A stretch of 64,000 bases of DNA from Gordonia phthalatica (GTDB lineage Bacteria > Actinomycetota > Actinomycetes > Mycobacteriales > Mycobacteriaceae), in NCBI RefSeq assembly GCF_001305675.1, contig NZ_CP011853.1, positions 62,001 through 126,000 on the forward strand, read 5' to 3'. This document shows positions 16,442 through 25,236 of the stretch, in pieces (the first letter of the stretch is position 1; each line of letters opens with the position of its first letter). The position numbers were made by a program, and so were the translations under genes. Under the pieces are notes generated by a model. It was not told the origin of the DNA. It worked only from the letters and a program-made list of their open reading frames with translations, and did no database searches.

Positions 16442-17488
16442 TCAAAACGGAGTCTCGGCGTTCGTGGACCACGGACTGGTTGGCGTTGGCGGCAACGCAC
16501 CTTCTGGTAGCGGTAGGTTTGCGACGACGTAGAGGTTCAAGATGTCGTCGCGATCCATGAACATGATCTGGCTGCGCTTGTGGGCGTCGAGTGCGTTGCC
16601 GAGCCAGTTGCGCGCCGCCTTGGTGATCTCGCCACCCGCCACGATGAAGGCATGATCGACCAGTACGCGACGATTGGTCTCGGGGTCAAAGATCTCGTGC
16701 GCCAGCATCATGAGCGCCTGGTTGTGGATCCCAGCCATGTTGGCGTTACCCGTCTTGGTTACCCCCGAAGCGTCGAGCTTGCCCCTCTTCGCCTGGATTC
16801 CGAAGTAGAGAATGTGCTGCGTCGGCAAGGTGTAGCGCATCCAAATGTCCTTGCCGTACTCCAGAGCCTTATCCTTGTGCCCGGCGGCCGTGATGCGGTG
16901 GTAGCCAAGTTGTCTGAACATCGGGAGTAGCACCTCCTCGATGAGGTCATCCTCGCTGCACTGGTCGAGGTACGCCGTCAGGAGTTGCCGCCGTTCCAGC
17001 TCAGCCTTGCTGAAGGGTCGGTGGGGGTTGGTGGCAAGGATGGTCACGGTCTGGGTGCCGACATGACGCAGATAGCAGTGGTTGTCCTCGCCATAGAATG
17101 CCTCGAAACCTTCGCGGCCAAGGACCTCGTTGAGTTGCGCGAGCGCCCGTGGACGGTCTGACCCTTCGTTGAGCCGATCGGCCGGGCTCATCAGCTGATC
17201 GATGAGGCGACAGAAGATCTCTGGCGGGCGGTTGGGTCCGTCGTGCGGTTCGGCCAGCATCTGTTCCAGCACATCTGCCACCCAGCGGTGGCGAGTGGAA
17301 CCGTCATGCTGGTACTCCGTCTCCAGCTCTTGGAAGAACGAGGTGATGTACATGCTGGACCGGTAGGGGAAGTACTTGGCTTCGTCCTCATTTTCGGCGT
17401 CGTCACGGCCCGTGTTGCCCACGATGAGGTCAGCAAGAGCTTCGAGGTTGCGGCGCTTAAACTTCACGGTGCCATTATCGCAAGTCAA
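16442..17488 (-). CDS. AbiJ-like N-terminal domain plus PD-(D/E)XK (Mrr-like) restriction protein
   Basis: Predicted 348 residues. The first about 140 (RNLEALADLIVGN, YRSSMYITSFFQELE, LAQLNEVLGREGFEAFYG) resemble the N-terminal domains of AbiJ-type abortive infection proteins. The second half has EEVLLPMFRQLGYHRITAAG, YGKDIW and FGIQAKRGKLDASG, giving the G-x-D ... Q-A-K nuclease core of Mrr-like enzymes. TTG 17488 has a GGAGG 10 bases upstream; GTG 17467 is the alternative start. The protein would sense infection and cleave nucleic acid, by analogy only. It sits next to the SIR2 operon and beside integrase debris at the island end. Confidence 0.62.
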   Translation of the reverse strand: MTCDNGTVKFKRRNLEALADLIVGNTGRDDAENEDEAKYFPYRSSMYITSFFQELETEYQHDGSTRHRWVADVLEQMLAEPHDGPNRPPEIFCRLIDQLMSPADRLNEGSDRPRALAQLNEVLGREGFEAFYGEDNHCYLRHVGTQTVTILATNPHRPFSKAELERRQLLTAYLDQCSEDDLIEEVLLPMFRQLGYHRITAAGHKDKALEYGKDIWMRYTLPTQHILYFGIQAKRGKLDASGVTKTGNANMAGIHNQALMMLAHEIFDPETNRRVLVDHAFIVAGGEITKAARNWLGNALDAHKRSQIMFMDRDDILNLYVVANLPLPEGALPPTPTSPWSTNAETPF

Positions 17489-17556
17489 GCCGACAAGCCT
17501 CCGGACTCAGCAACGCTCGTGTGCCGCAGCTCGTGCACGGTCACCTCGGAGTGTGC
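17485..17556 (-). pseudogene. Tyrosine recombinase (integrase) scrap
   Basis: On the minus strand this segment reads SEVTVHELRHTSVAESGG and then stops at 17485. The H-x-L-R-H-T block is the box II signature of phage-type tyrosine integrases. The usual continuation to the catalytic Tyr is absent because the AbiJ-like gene begins at this point. Only about 24 codons are convincing, so this is a remnant and not a gene. It is consistent with an old integration boundary. Confidence 0.4.
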
Positions 17557-17570
17557 AGCACAAGGAGACG

Positions 17571-17855
17571 TCAGAACAAGTCTCTCGTGTGCGTCCAGAC
17601 GGTCATCCGATGCACGTTGAACCGCCGACAGATCGAGACCACGCTCTCACCGTTCGCGCGGGCTGTTCGGATAGCGTCCACTTGGCTCTCCGTGAGGGGT
17701 GTTCTAGCTCGTCTCCTAGGGTTCGCGACGACTCCCGGCTCATCGTCAGCGGCACCGTCCGGCTGATCGCCGAGCACGAGCTTCGCCTGATTCCACGCGG
17801 AACTCAGCCGCTCGAACCGCTGCCAGGTGTTCGGTTTGAGTCCACCCGCGTCCAC
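17571..17855 (-). pseudogene. Possible recombinase/transposase remnant with Hin-like HTH
   Basis: 94 codons from GTG 17855 to the stop at 17571. The C-terminal half, RARTPLTESQVDAIRTARAN followed by SVVSICRRFNVHRMTVW, has the form of the resolvase-type helix-turn-helix. The N-terminal half (GLKPNTWQRFERLSSAWNQA) is not recognised and no serine-recombinase catalytic domain is present. It lies between a terminator hairpin and the integrase scrap at the island edge. It may be a complete small DNA-binding protein, but a truncated recombinase is more likely. Confidence 0.35.
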
Positions 17856-17867
17856 AGTAAGAAAACG

Positions 17868-17898
17868 AAACCCGGAAGCGAATCTCGCTTCCGGGTTT
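17868..17898. terminator. Intrinsic terminator hairpin at the island/core boundary
   Basis: AAACCCGGAAGCGA (17868-17881) pairs perfectly with TCGCTTCCGGGTTT (17885-17898) around a 3-base loop. The run of A on one side and T on the other makes it usable in both directions. It lies 10 bp beyond the stop of the LppP/LprE-like gene (minus strand). Confidence 0.8.
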
Positions 17899-17908
17899 CT
17901 GCGTTCCG

Positions 17909-18439
17909 CTACCGCAGCACCTGCGGCGGGAGCGGTTCGATCGGGAACGGCGGGATGAACGGCAGGAGCTGGTAGTGGACGGTCGCGTGACCGCGCGGGT
18001 GCGCCGTGGTGTCGTCGCCGATGAGCCACCGGAACTCGACGGTCACCTCGCCGGGCCAGGCGCTGCCGCTGACGTGGGTGAAGGCCGTCGACTTCGGGGT
18101 CGCGGTGTTCACGTAGCGGTGATGGTCGAAGAACAGGATCTGCGTCGGAGAGCTACCGGTGGCGCCTTCCGGGAACACCTGAACCCAGTTCAGGGAGCAG
18201 TCCATCGAGGAGCCCTGCTTGTACACGCGCCAAGCGATGTCGCGGCCGGGGAACGGGGCAGGCAGTCGATGGACGGCGGCGTCGACGGCGCGCGACGGGA
18301 GTTCGGCACAGGACGCCGAGGAGGATCCGAACGACGGTGACGGCTGGGCCGCCGCCTGTCCGCTCCCGACGGCTCCGGCACCGATCGTGGCTGCCATGAC
18401 TGAGAACGCGATCGCGCTGATGGCTGTACGAACTCGCAT
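17909..18439 (-). CDS. LppP/LprE-family secreted protein
   Basis: Predicted 176 residues with a Sec signal peptide (MRVRTAISAIAFSVMAATIGAG, cleavage near AQAA/AAAQP). The mature part contains WRVYKQGSSMDCSLNWVQV, GATGSSPTQILFF and ATPKSTAF, the conserved core of the mycobacterial LppP/LprE family. Unlike the named lipoproteins, no lipobox cysteine is evident at the signal cleavage site, so it is more likely secreted than lipid-anchored. It is a cell-envelope protein of unknown role. ATG 18439 is taken over ATG 18457 because the signal peptide then starts properly. It is the first clearly chromosomal gene after the island. Confidence 0.7.
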   Translation of the reverse strand: MRVRTAISAIAFSVMAATIGAGAVGSGQAAAQPSPSFGSSSASCAELPSRAVDAAVHRLPAPFPGRDIAWRVYKQGSSMDCSLNWVQVFPEGATGSSPTQILFFDHHRYVNTATPKSTAFTHVSGSAWPGEVTVEFRWLIGDDTTAHPRGHATVHYQLLPFIPPFPIEPLPPQVLR

Positions 18440-18571
18440 CTTTGTACCCTTCGTCAATCCGTGTGCTGGGTACGTCGGATACGAAGGTCTAGGCGTTCCG
18501 TCGTGTCATTCAACGGAATGACACCTTCCGACCTGCCTACAGTCGAGACGACCGTCGAAGAGAGGCACGAG

Positions 18572-18973
18572 ATGACACCGTCCCAGACCATGCCGCCCGT
18601 GATCGAGGAGTGGCACCGCCTGATCGCTGAGCCTGATGCCGCACGACTGCGCGGGTTGATCGCCCCGGGCGCGGTCTTCAAGTCGCCGGCCGTCCACACA
18701 CCGCAGGAGGGCGGCGATGTCACCTTCGCGTACCTGTGGGCCGCACTGGGAGTGCTCGGTCCGACGCTGACCTATCGGAGGCAGTGGTATGCCGAGGACT
18801 CAGCGGTCCTGCAGTTCACCGCGGAGGTCGACGGACTCTCGCTGGAGGGCGTCGACATCATCACCTGGAACGACGCCGGCCTGATCGTCGACTTCACCGT
18901 CATCGTCCGGCCGTACAAAGGACTGCAGGCGCTCATCGCGGCGATGGGTGCGGCGCTGCAGAGCGGAGGCTGA
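18572..18973 (+). CDS. NTF2-like (SnoaL-type) fold protein
   Basis: Predicted 133 residues beginning MTPSQTMPPVIEEWHRLIAE. The helix followed by GLIAPGAVFKSPAVHTPQEG, LTYRRQWYAEDSAVLQFTAE and VDIITWNDAGLIVDFTVIVRP is the cone-shaped NTF2/SnoaL-like domain, which serves as a small-molecule isomerase, hydrolase or binding protein. GAGAGG about 8 bases upstream supports ATG 18572; ATG 18518 is possible. No specific substrate can be assigned. It is divergent from the LppP/LprE-like gene. Confidence 0.65.
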   Translation: MTPSQTMPPVIEEWHRLIAEPDAARLRGLIAPGAVFKSPAVHTPQEGGDVTFAYLWAALGVLGPTLTYRRQWYAEDSAVLQFTAEVDGLSLEGVDIITWNDAGLIVDFTVIVRPYKGLQALIAAMGAALQSGG

Positions 18974-19057
18974 GAGCCGGTCACGCACACCTACCGAATG
19001 AGACGGATAGCGGCAGCGGGCCCCGCTGGGTCCGCTGCCGCTGTGTGACTGCTGTCG

Positions 19058-20920
19058 TCAGGTGGTCGTCCGGCCTGCCGAGCCACCGGTGAGGGTGCTC
19101 TGGCGGACGTAGCCCGGGGCGGTCCAGGAGACCGCGAGGGGGACGGGGCCGTTGGGCAGCCACGGCTGCTCGTTGACGCAGTCCGGCACCTGCCAGCTTC
19201 CGCGTTCCACGACGCCCAGCGCGGCGTCGATGACCCGGTACTGCTGAGGCGTGCTGGTCTTCCACGGCGTCGGCTGCGATTCGCAGTAGGTGACGACCAG
19301 GTCGCCCGGCTTCAGGTCGAGGCGCTTCTGGACCGCCGCGATCAGCCGCTCGTCGTGCAGGTGACCGTCGCCGAAGTTCCAGCCGAGGATGGTGTTGCAC
19401 ATGAACTCGCCTTCGCGAATGGTGCGACCCTCGATGTCGTCGAGGTGCTCGTACATCGCCGACAGCAGTCCGCGGCCCTGGCTGTGCATCGACCGCCAGG
19501 CGATGGCCTTCTGCACGGTCCGGTCGGCCTCGTCGAGCGGGTACGGGGTCGGCGCCATGCGCTGAAGCTGGTCGATCTGGTTCTCGACCAGGGGCAGTTC
19601 GTTGAGACGTTCCTCGATGCCGGGCTTCATCGCCCAGACCGCCGAGGCCCAGTTGCCCGAGTACTGCCGCATGGAGGGCAGGAAGGACACGAGGTCCGGG
19701 CGGAGGTTGCCGAGGATCGGTCCGAACAGGCCGAGCGCGAACACCGGGATCAGGATCCATGCGTTGTGGAAGTTCCAGATGCTGTATGTGGCGACGTCGA
19801 AGCCGGCGCCGAAACCGCCCCACAGCACGACTGCGATGTAACCGAAGTAGACGTTCCACTCCAGTGGAACGGCCAGCGGGAAGGTCGAGGTGATGAAGAT
19901 GTGGAAGACCAGCATCAGCAGTGCGGCGACCGTGGCCACCGTCGCGTTGGTGGTGACGAGCAGGAGCAGCGGGATGACGATCTCGACCGCGGTGCCCGCC
20001 ACGTGAGCCATGAACCACGACAGTCGGCTCGGGCGCAGGTCGTCGGGTGCCCCGCGGTAGTGGGCCTTCTTCACGACGTTCAACTGGCCGGGGCTGTTCG
20101 AGATCATCGGCGGGATCACGTTGATGAAGTGCTCGCCGAGCTTCGAGACGCCGGCGCAGACCCAGACGATCACGATGATGATCTTGAAGACGATGACGAG
20201 GTTGACGAAGTCCGCTTCGGTGGCGCCGTCGCGGAGGACGAGTGCTCCGAGGATCGCCGACCACAGCATGATCGGCAGGTACTGCTCCGCACGGGCGGCC
20301 AGGAAGATCACCTTGTCGCGCAGACCCATCAGCGGCATCAGGACCAAGATTGGGATGAACGCGTAGGCGGGGATCAGCTCCTGGGCTGTGGTGCCGTCCG
20401 GGACGTGGGTGACGGGGACAGCGTTGATCGCCAACGGGTACACCAGGCTCGCGAGAACCCCGAGGTAGAGGACGACGTCGACCACGGTACGTTCGTCGCC
20501 GCCGGTCAAGGGGACCTTCCGCGCCCACGGCGCCATCCGGATGGTGCCGGGCCGGACCCAGAAGCGGATGTTGCCGAGCATCGGGACGAAGTGTCCGCAG
20601 AGGGGACCGAAGGCGCCGGCCAGACCGATGACCTCGAGGAGCATCAGCCACACGGCGAGCTTCTGATAGACGACGATGTGCGTGAACCAGGTCGAAGGAT
20701 CGGTGAACTCCACGCCCGACGTCGTCCACGACGTGATCGCGAGACCGACCGCGAAATACAGGCCGAGCATCTTGAGGACGTAGACCACGTGGAGCATGCG
20801 CGGGGTGTTGAATCCCAGCGTCACCCACGACGTCGTGAGCACTCGCAGGCGTTCGCGAAGCGGGAGCGTGAGGAACTCGCCTGCGGGCATCGGCTCCGGT
20901 TCCGGTGTGAAGAATCCCAT
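19058..20920 (-). CDS. DUF3556 multi-pass membrane protein
   Basis: Predicted 620 residues. It opens MGFFTPEPEPMPAGEFL and then has roughly ten hydrophobic segments between residues 40 and 420 (for example MLHVVYVLKMLGLYFAVGL). The last 200 residues are soluble, with MAPTPYPLDEADRTVQKAIAW, GREGEFMCN-like charged stretches and GDLVVTYCESQPTPWKT. This matches the DUF3556 family of Mycobacteriales membrane proteins, whose biochemical role is unknown. It ends a minus-strand run SDR - acyl-CoA ligase - DUF3556 with gaps of 12 and 9 bp, so an operon dealing with a lipid or acyl substrate is likely. Confidence 0.72.
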   Translation of the reverse strand: MGFFTPEPEPMPAGEFLTLPLRERLRVLTTSWVTLGFNTPRMLHVVYVLKMLGLYFAVGLAITSWTTSGVEFTDPSTWFTHIVVYQKLAVWLMLLEVIGLAGAFGPLCGHFVPMLGNIRFWVRPGTIRMAPWARKVPLTGGDERTVVDVVLYLGVLASLVYPLAINAVPVTHVPDGTTAQELIPAYAFIPILVLMPLMGLRDKVIFLAARAEQYLPIMLWSAILGALVLRDGATEADFVNLVIVFKIIIVIVWVCAGVSKLGEHFINVIPPMISNSPGQLNVVKKAHYRGAPDDLRPSRLSWFMAHVAGTAVEIVIPLLLLVTTNATVATVAALLMLVFHIFITSTFPLAVPLEWNVYFGYIAVVLWGGFGAGFDVATYSIWNFHNAWILIPVFALGLFGPILGNLRPDLVSFLPSMRQYSGNWASAVWAMKPGIEERLNELPLVENQIDQLQRMAPTPYPLDEADRTVQKAIAWRSMHSQGRGLLSAMYEHLDDIEGRTIREGEFMCNTILGWNFGDGHLHDERLIAAVQKRLDLKPGDLVVTYCESQPTPWKTSTPQQYRVIDAALGVVERGSWQVPDCVNEQPWLPNGPVPLAVSWTAPGYVRQSTLTGGSAGRTTT

Positions 20921-20929
20921 GTCAGCCTC

Positions 20930-22393
20930 CTAGGCAGTGGCGGATGCGCTGTGTTTGCGCAGGGTGGGCTTGTCGAGCTTGCCGACGGGATTCTTCGGCA
21001 GTGTCTCGAGGACGGTGATGTCGACCGGAACCTTGACCTTCGTCAGGTGCTCCGCGCAGAGGGCGCGCAACGCCTCGACGGTGGTGGTGCGTTCCGGGTG
21101 CAGGGCGACGAAGGCGACCGGGACCTCTCCGTAGACCGGGTCGGGGCGGCCGACGACGGCGACCTCGACGACGGCGGGGTCGTGCGCCAAGACGGTCTCG
21201 ATCTCCTTCGGGTAGAGGTTCTCGCCGCCGCGGATGATCATGTCCTTGATCCGGTCGACGAGGCGCAGATAGCCGTCCTCGTCGAGGATCCCGACGTCGC
21301 CGGTGTGCAGCCAGCCGTCGCCGAGGGCCTCGGCGGTGGCGTCCGGACGGTTGAGGTAGCCCAGCATCACGTTGTCGCCGCGGATGACCACCTCGCCGCG
21401 CTCGCCCGCGGGGAGCAGGGTGCCGTCGGTGCCCATGATTCCCACGGTCTGGCCGGGGAGTGCGACGCCGACGGTGCCGATCTTGCGCGGACCGTCGATC
21501 GGGTTGGCGGTCGCGGCACACGTGCATTCAGTGAGTCCGTAGCCTTCGAGCAGCGGGAACCCGTACCGGGCCTCGAACCCCTCGAGCAGTTCCTGGGAGG
21601 CGGGGGCAGCTCCGCAGATCGCGAACCGGACCGACGACGTGTCGAACTCCATCTCGGTGGGCAGTGCCAGCAGGTGGCTGAAGATGGTCGGCACCGCCGA
21701 GAAGTAGGTGGGCCGCAACTCCTGGATCGCGGTCATGAACTCGACCGGGTGGAACCGGCTGAGGATCGAGAGACGACCACCGCTGCGCATCGTCGCAAGG
21801 AAGCTGACGCAGATGGCGTTCACGTGGAACAGCGGGAGGACCAGGAGGCAGTGGTCCTCCGAACTCAGACTCAAGGAGTCGTCCATCATCGACGACATCG
21901 CCGAGACGTTGGCGTGGGTGAGGATCACGCCCTTGGGCTTGCCGGTGGATCCGCTCGTGTAGATGAGCAGGGCCGGCGCGTTGTTGTCGGTGATCGGTGC
22001 GGCGGCGGGGCGCTGGGCGACGGTCCGCAGGTCGTCGACCTGCAGCAGTGTCCGACCGGCGGTCGGCGCCGTGGCGTCGTTCGCGACCACGAGGGCGGCG
22101 TCGGCGTCGCGGATCTGATACTCGGCCTCGGTGGCGGTGAACACGGGGTTGATCGGTGTCGCGGTGGCACCCAGGCGCCACGCGGCGACGATCGAGGTGA
22201 GCAGCTCGATCCGGTTCGGCAGCATCACTGCGACGACGCTGCCGCGAGCGACACCGAGGTCCGCGAACTGTTCGGCGGCGGCCGCGACTCGGGCGGCGAA
22301 GTCGTCGTACGTCAACTCCTCGCGGTCGTCGCGCAGGCATGGGCGGTCGCCCCATTCGGCGGGACGTTCCCAGGGCAGGTACGGGTTCGGCAT
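20930..22393 (-). CDS. AMP-binding acyl-CoA ligase
   Basis: Predicted 487 residues, complete. The adenylate-forming motifs are seen in order: ALLIYTSGSTGKPKGVILTH (P-loop), GYGLTECTC, WLHTGDVGILDEDGYL, RLVDRIKDMIIRGGENLYP, and the catalytic Lys in LPKNPVGKLDKPTL. It would activate a fatty or other carboxylic acid with ATP and CoA. Length fits medium/long-chain ligases. The gene lies between the SDR and the DUF3556 protein in one tightly spaced run opposite a PucR-type regulator. The acid itself is not identifiable. Confidence 0.88.
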   Translation of the reverse strand: MPNPYLPWERPAEWGDRPCLRDDREELTYDDFAARVAAAAEQFADLGVARGSVVAVMLPNRIELLTSIVAAWRLGATATPINPVFTATEAEYQIRDADAALVVANDATAPTAGRTLLQVDDLRTVAQRPAAAPITDNNAPALLIYTSGSTGKPKGVILTHANVSAMSSMMDDSLSLSSEDHCLLVLPLFHVNAICVSFLATMRSGGRLSILSRFHPVEFMTAIQELRPTYFSAVPTIFSHLLALPTEMEFDTSSVRFAICGAAPASQELLEGFEARYGFPLLEGYGLTECTCAATANPIDGPRKIGTVGVALPGQTVGIMGTDGTLLPAGERGEVVIRGDNVMLGYLNRPDATAEALGDGWLHTGDVGILDEDGYLRLVDRIKDMIIRGGENLYPKEIETVLAHDPAVVEVAVVGRPDPVYGEVPVAFVALHPERTTTVEALRALCAEHLTKVKVPVDITVLETLPKNPVGKLDKPTLRKHSASATA

Positions 22394-22405
22394 CGGGTCG
22401 TCTCC

Positions 22406-23176
22406 TCAGAACAGGCCGGCGTTGAGGCCGCCGTCGAGGACCACGCCGCTGCCGTTGCAGAACGACGAGTCCTCGCCCGCCAGGAACAGGACGGCCTTTG
22501 CGACCTCGTCGACCGTGCCGAACCGGCCCTGACCCTGGGCGATCATGCCGGCGAAGCCGCCTTCGGGAAGGCCGAGCTTCTCCTCGAAGCCCTGCACCTG
22601 GGCGGTGACGAGCTGGGTCTCGATGAAGCCGGGGAGGACCGCGTTCACGCGGACCCCGTGGGCGCGGAGTTCGATGGCAGCCGTCTTGGTGAGGTTGACG
22701 ACGGCGGCCTTCGAGGCGCTGTAGGTGCCGATGAGCGGGGTGCCGGCCAGAGCTGTCACCGAGGCGACGTTCACGATGGTGCCGCCGCCGCTCGCGATGA
22801 TCGCCGGTGCCGCGTAGCGGATGGAGAGGAAGACTCCGTCGAGGTTCACCGACATGAGGTGCCGCCAGGTCTTCAGATCCAGTTCGACGATCGGCGAGAA
22901 GTCTCCGATGCCCGCGTTCGGCACCATCACGTGCAGTGCGCCGTAGGTCGCGACCGTCTGCTCGACGAGCGACTTGACTTGCTCCTCGTCGCGGACGTCG
23001 CACGCGATGGCGGTGGCGTTGGCCAGCTGGTCGGCGGCGGCCTGGGCTGCGGCGGCGTCGAGATCGGCGACGACGACGTTCGCGCCGGCGTCCGAGAGGT
23101 GCTGGGCGATGGCGAAACCGATACCGTTGGCTCCGCCGGTGACGATGGCGGTCTTGCCTTCGAGGTTGTGCGACAT
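22406..23176 (-). CDS. Short-chain dehydrogenase/reductase (SDR)
   Basis: Predicted 256 residues from ATG 23176. The classical SDR motifs are present: VTGGANGIGFAIAQHL (TGxxxGxG nucleotide-binding), PNAGIGD (NAG), the catalytic Ser region ASVTALAGTPLIG, and YSASKAAV (YxxxK). It should oxidise or reduce a hydroxy/keto group with NAD(P). It heads the operon with acyl-CoA ligase and DUF3556 and is divergent from the PucR-type regulator. The 214-bp intergenic space (23177-23390) presumably carries both promoters; no convincing operator dyad was found there. Confidence 0.88.
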   Translation of the reverse strand: MSHNLEGKTAIVTGGANGIGFAIAQHLSDAGANVVVADLDAAAAQAAADQLANATAIACDVRDEEQVKSLVEQTVATYGALHVMVPNAGIGDFSPIVELDLKTWRHLMSVNLDGVFLSIRYAAPAIIASGGGTIVNVASVTALAGTPLIGTYSASKAAVVNLTKTAAIELRAHGVRVNAVLPGFIETQLVTAQVQGFEEKLGLPEGGFAGMIAQGQGRFGTVDEVAKAVLFLAGEDSSFCNGSGVVLDGGLNAGLF

Positions 23177-23390
23177 GGTGTGTGATTCTCCTGAGTGTCG
23201 TGCGTTGTGACTGACAACAACGCTAGGAGTATGGGTGACCGATGCCACTGTGCTGAGCGCACGAAGATGGGTTGATCGTTTGGTGATCGACGGACCGTCT
23301 GCGGAGCCGCACTCGGTGGTGCGATGATGTGCGGCAGGTCACCTCGGATCTCCCAGGCTGATATCGAGGCGTGAGAAGGAGGGTCACTGC

Positions 23391-24683
23391 ATGACGACGC
23401 GTCGCACCGTCGCAGAGGTCCAGAAACAGGCGAAAGCGCGGGTCAGCGAGGTGGCGCGCACGATCGGCGAGCGAGTGCCCGAACTCGCGACCGCGATGCA
23501 CCTGGAGATCGCGGAGAACATTCCGGCTCTGCACGGGGACCCGCTGATGCTGGAACTGCTGCGCGCCAGCACGGAGAGCAATGTGGAGACCTTCGTGCAT
23601 CTCGCACAGCACGGGCTCGCGTTGGACGACGTGGAGCCGCCTCCCGCCGCGACCGCCTATGCACAACGTCTCGCGCAGCGTGACATCTCGTCGATCGCCT
23701 TGATCAGTGCCTACCGACTCGGGCAGCGCAGCATGGTCGACCTCGCCTTCGCGGAGATCCCGCTCGAGGGTACCGATCCCGAGGTCGCCTATGCGGCCGT
23801 CCGGCTGATGCACGAGCTCGCCTTCGGCTACATCGATCGAGTCTCGGAGAAGGTGGTCGTCGCCTACGAATCCGAGCGGGAGAGCTGGTTGGCCAACCGC
23901 AGCACGGTCCGGGCGACGACCCTCGCCGGGCTCCTTTCGGGCGAGGAGATGGACGTCGGAGACGCCGAGTCGGCGCTGGGCTATCGCCTCCGCCAACGAC
24001 ATCTCGGAGTCGTGCTGTGGGAGAGTGCCCGCGACAACTCGACCAGCGCGCTGCGTCGGCTGGAGTCCGTGGTCGGGTCCGTCGCGCAGGCTGTCGGAGC
24101 CGTGGGCCAGCCGCTGTTCATCCCGAAGGACCGGTCTCTGGCATGGGCGTGGATTCCGCTGGGACGCGGTTCGACCGAGGTGGATCACGAGGCGATCCTC
24201 CGCCGGGTGGATGAGGAGACCAGCGGGAGCATTCGTGTCGCACTCGGCTCGGTCGGTGCGTCGACCGCCGGCTTCCGAGAATCTCACGGACAGGCGGTGC
24301 GTGCCTACTCGGTCGCGACGGTCGCCCGGGACCGGGCGCTCACCGTCACGACCTACGACGACCCGGGCGTCCGCACCGTCGCGATGCTGGTCGGGGACCT
24401 CCCGGCGGCGCGGTCGATGGTCGTCTCCACCTTGGGCCCGCTCGCCGCCGACGATGAGGCGGCCGAGCGATTGAGGGAGACCCTGTCGGTGTTCTACCGG
24501 GAGAACGGCAGTTATCAGGCGGTCGCTCGAATCCTGCACCTGCACCGGAACTCGGTGAAGTATCGCGTCGACCGCGCGACGGAGATGCGGGGCCGGCCGA
24601 TCGAGGACGATCGCTTCAACGTGGAGCTGGCCCTGCTCGCCTGCCAGTGGCTGGGGCGGGCGGTGCTCATCGATGCTGACTAG
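23391..24683 (+). CDS. PucR-family transcriptional regulator
   Basis: Predicted 430 residues. The C-terminus has the PucR HTH: ETLSVFYRENGSYQAVARIL, HLHRNSVKYRVDRATEM, then LALLACQWL. The middle (RVALGSVGASTAGFRESHGQ, then AVRAYSVA) is the GGDEF-like CdaR/PucR linker domain. The N-terminal 150 residues are helical and probably sense the effector (VPELATAMHLEIAENIPAL). ATG 23391 follows AGAAGGAGGGTCACTGC, a strong SD. It is divergent from the SDR/ligase/DUF3556 operon, which is its most likely target. Confidence 0.85.
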   Translation: MTTRRTVAEVQKQAKARVSEVARTIGERVPELATAMHLEIAENIPALHGDPLMLELLRASTESNVETFVHLAQHGLALDDVEPPPAATAYAQRLAQRDISSIALISAYRLGQRSMVDLAFAEIPLEGTDPEVAYAAVRLMHELAFGYIDRVSEKVVVAYESERESWLANRSTVRATTLAGLLSGEEMDVGDAESALGYRLRQRHLGVVLWESARDNSTSALRRLESVVGSVAQAVGAVGQPLFIPKDRSLAWAWIPLGRGSTEVDHEAILRRVDEETSGSIRVALGSVGASTAGFRESHGQAVRAYSVATVARDRALTVTTYDDPGVRTVAMLVGDLPAARSMVVSTLGPLAADDEAAERLRETLSVFYRENGSYQAVARILHLHRNSVKYRVDRATEMRGRPIEDDRFNVELALLACQWLGRAVLIDAD

Positions 24684-24706
24684 GCAGTGGACTCATCCAA
24701 CGCGAC

Positions 24707-25075
24707 CTAGCCTTCGTCGCCCGGGTCCCCGTCCTTCATCTCCCGCGCCCGACGCCGCTGCTCCTCGACACGCGCACGCGCCTTGCGCCGGAACTCCTCG
24801 TCCTCGCGCGCAGCGATGGCCGCCTTGTACTCGGGTCGCTCGTACTCGGGGAAACCCGTGGTCCGGGGTTCGGGACGAGGAGACCCCGAGAACGTCGGCG
24901 GGCCCTCGGGACGGCCGATCGCGAACCAGATCACCGAGCCGACCAGCGGCAGCAGGAGCACGATGAACACCCACGCGATCTTCGGGAGTTGCCGCACGCG
25001 GTACTCCTCCGCGAGGATCACGTCGATCAGCGCCACGACCCACATGGCGAAGACGATGAGACCGATGAACGGCAT
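24707..25075 (-). CDS. PLDc_N-type small membrane protein
   Basis: 122 residues. Two N-terminal membrane helices (GLIVFAMWVVALIDVIL and AWVFIVLLLPLVGSVIWFAI) are joined by RVRQLPKIAW and followed by GRPEGPP. This is the PLD-nuclease N-terminal-like domain found as a stand-alone module in many actinobacteria. The C-terminal half is highly charged and coiled-coil-like (YKAAIAAREDEEFRRKARAR). It is a membrane-bound protein of unknown role, convergent with the PucR-type gene (23-bp gap). Confidence 0.75.
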   Translation of the reverse strand: MPFIGLIVFAMWVVALIDVILAEEYRVRQLPKIAWVFIVLLLPLVGSVIWFAIGRPEGPPTFSGSPRPEPRTTGFPEYERPEYKAAIAAREDEEFRRKARARVEEQRRRAREMKDGDPGDEG

Positions 25076-25236
25076 GGCGACCCCCGTGAAGCGACGAACA
25101 GTGCACCGATCCTAGCCCGATCGATGCCGACGCGGCGTGCGTCGAGGGTCCGGCATCACGCACGAAGCGGCCGATAGACTCGGACACGGCCGACCGGGCG
25201 GGTCGGATCACCGCAGACTTCGCAAAGGACCTTTCA

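Noticed and set aside
19355..23185. Very long plus-strand open frame (about 1,276 codons)
   Set aside because: It lies opposite the DUF3556, acyl-CoA ligase and SDR genes, all with full catalytic or membrane motifs on the minus strand. The plus-strand product is a repetitive Arg/Gly/Asp/His-rich sequence typical of antisense frames in high-GC DNA.
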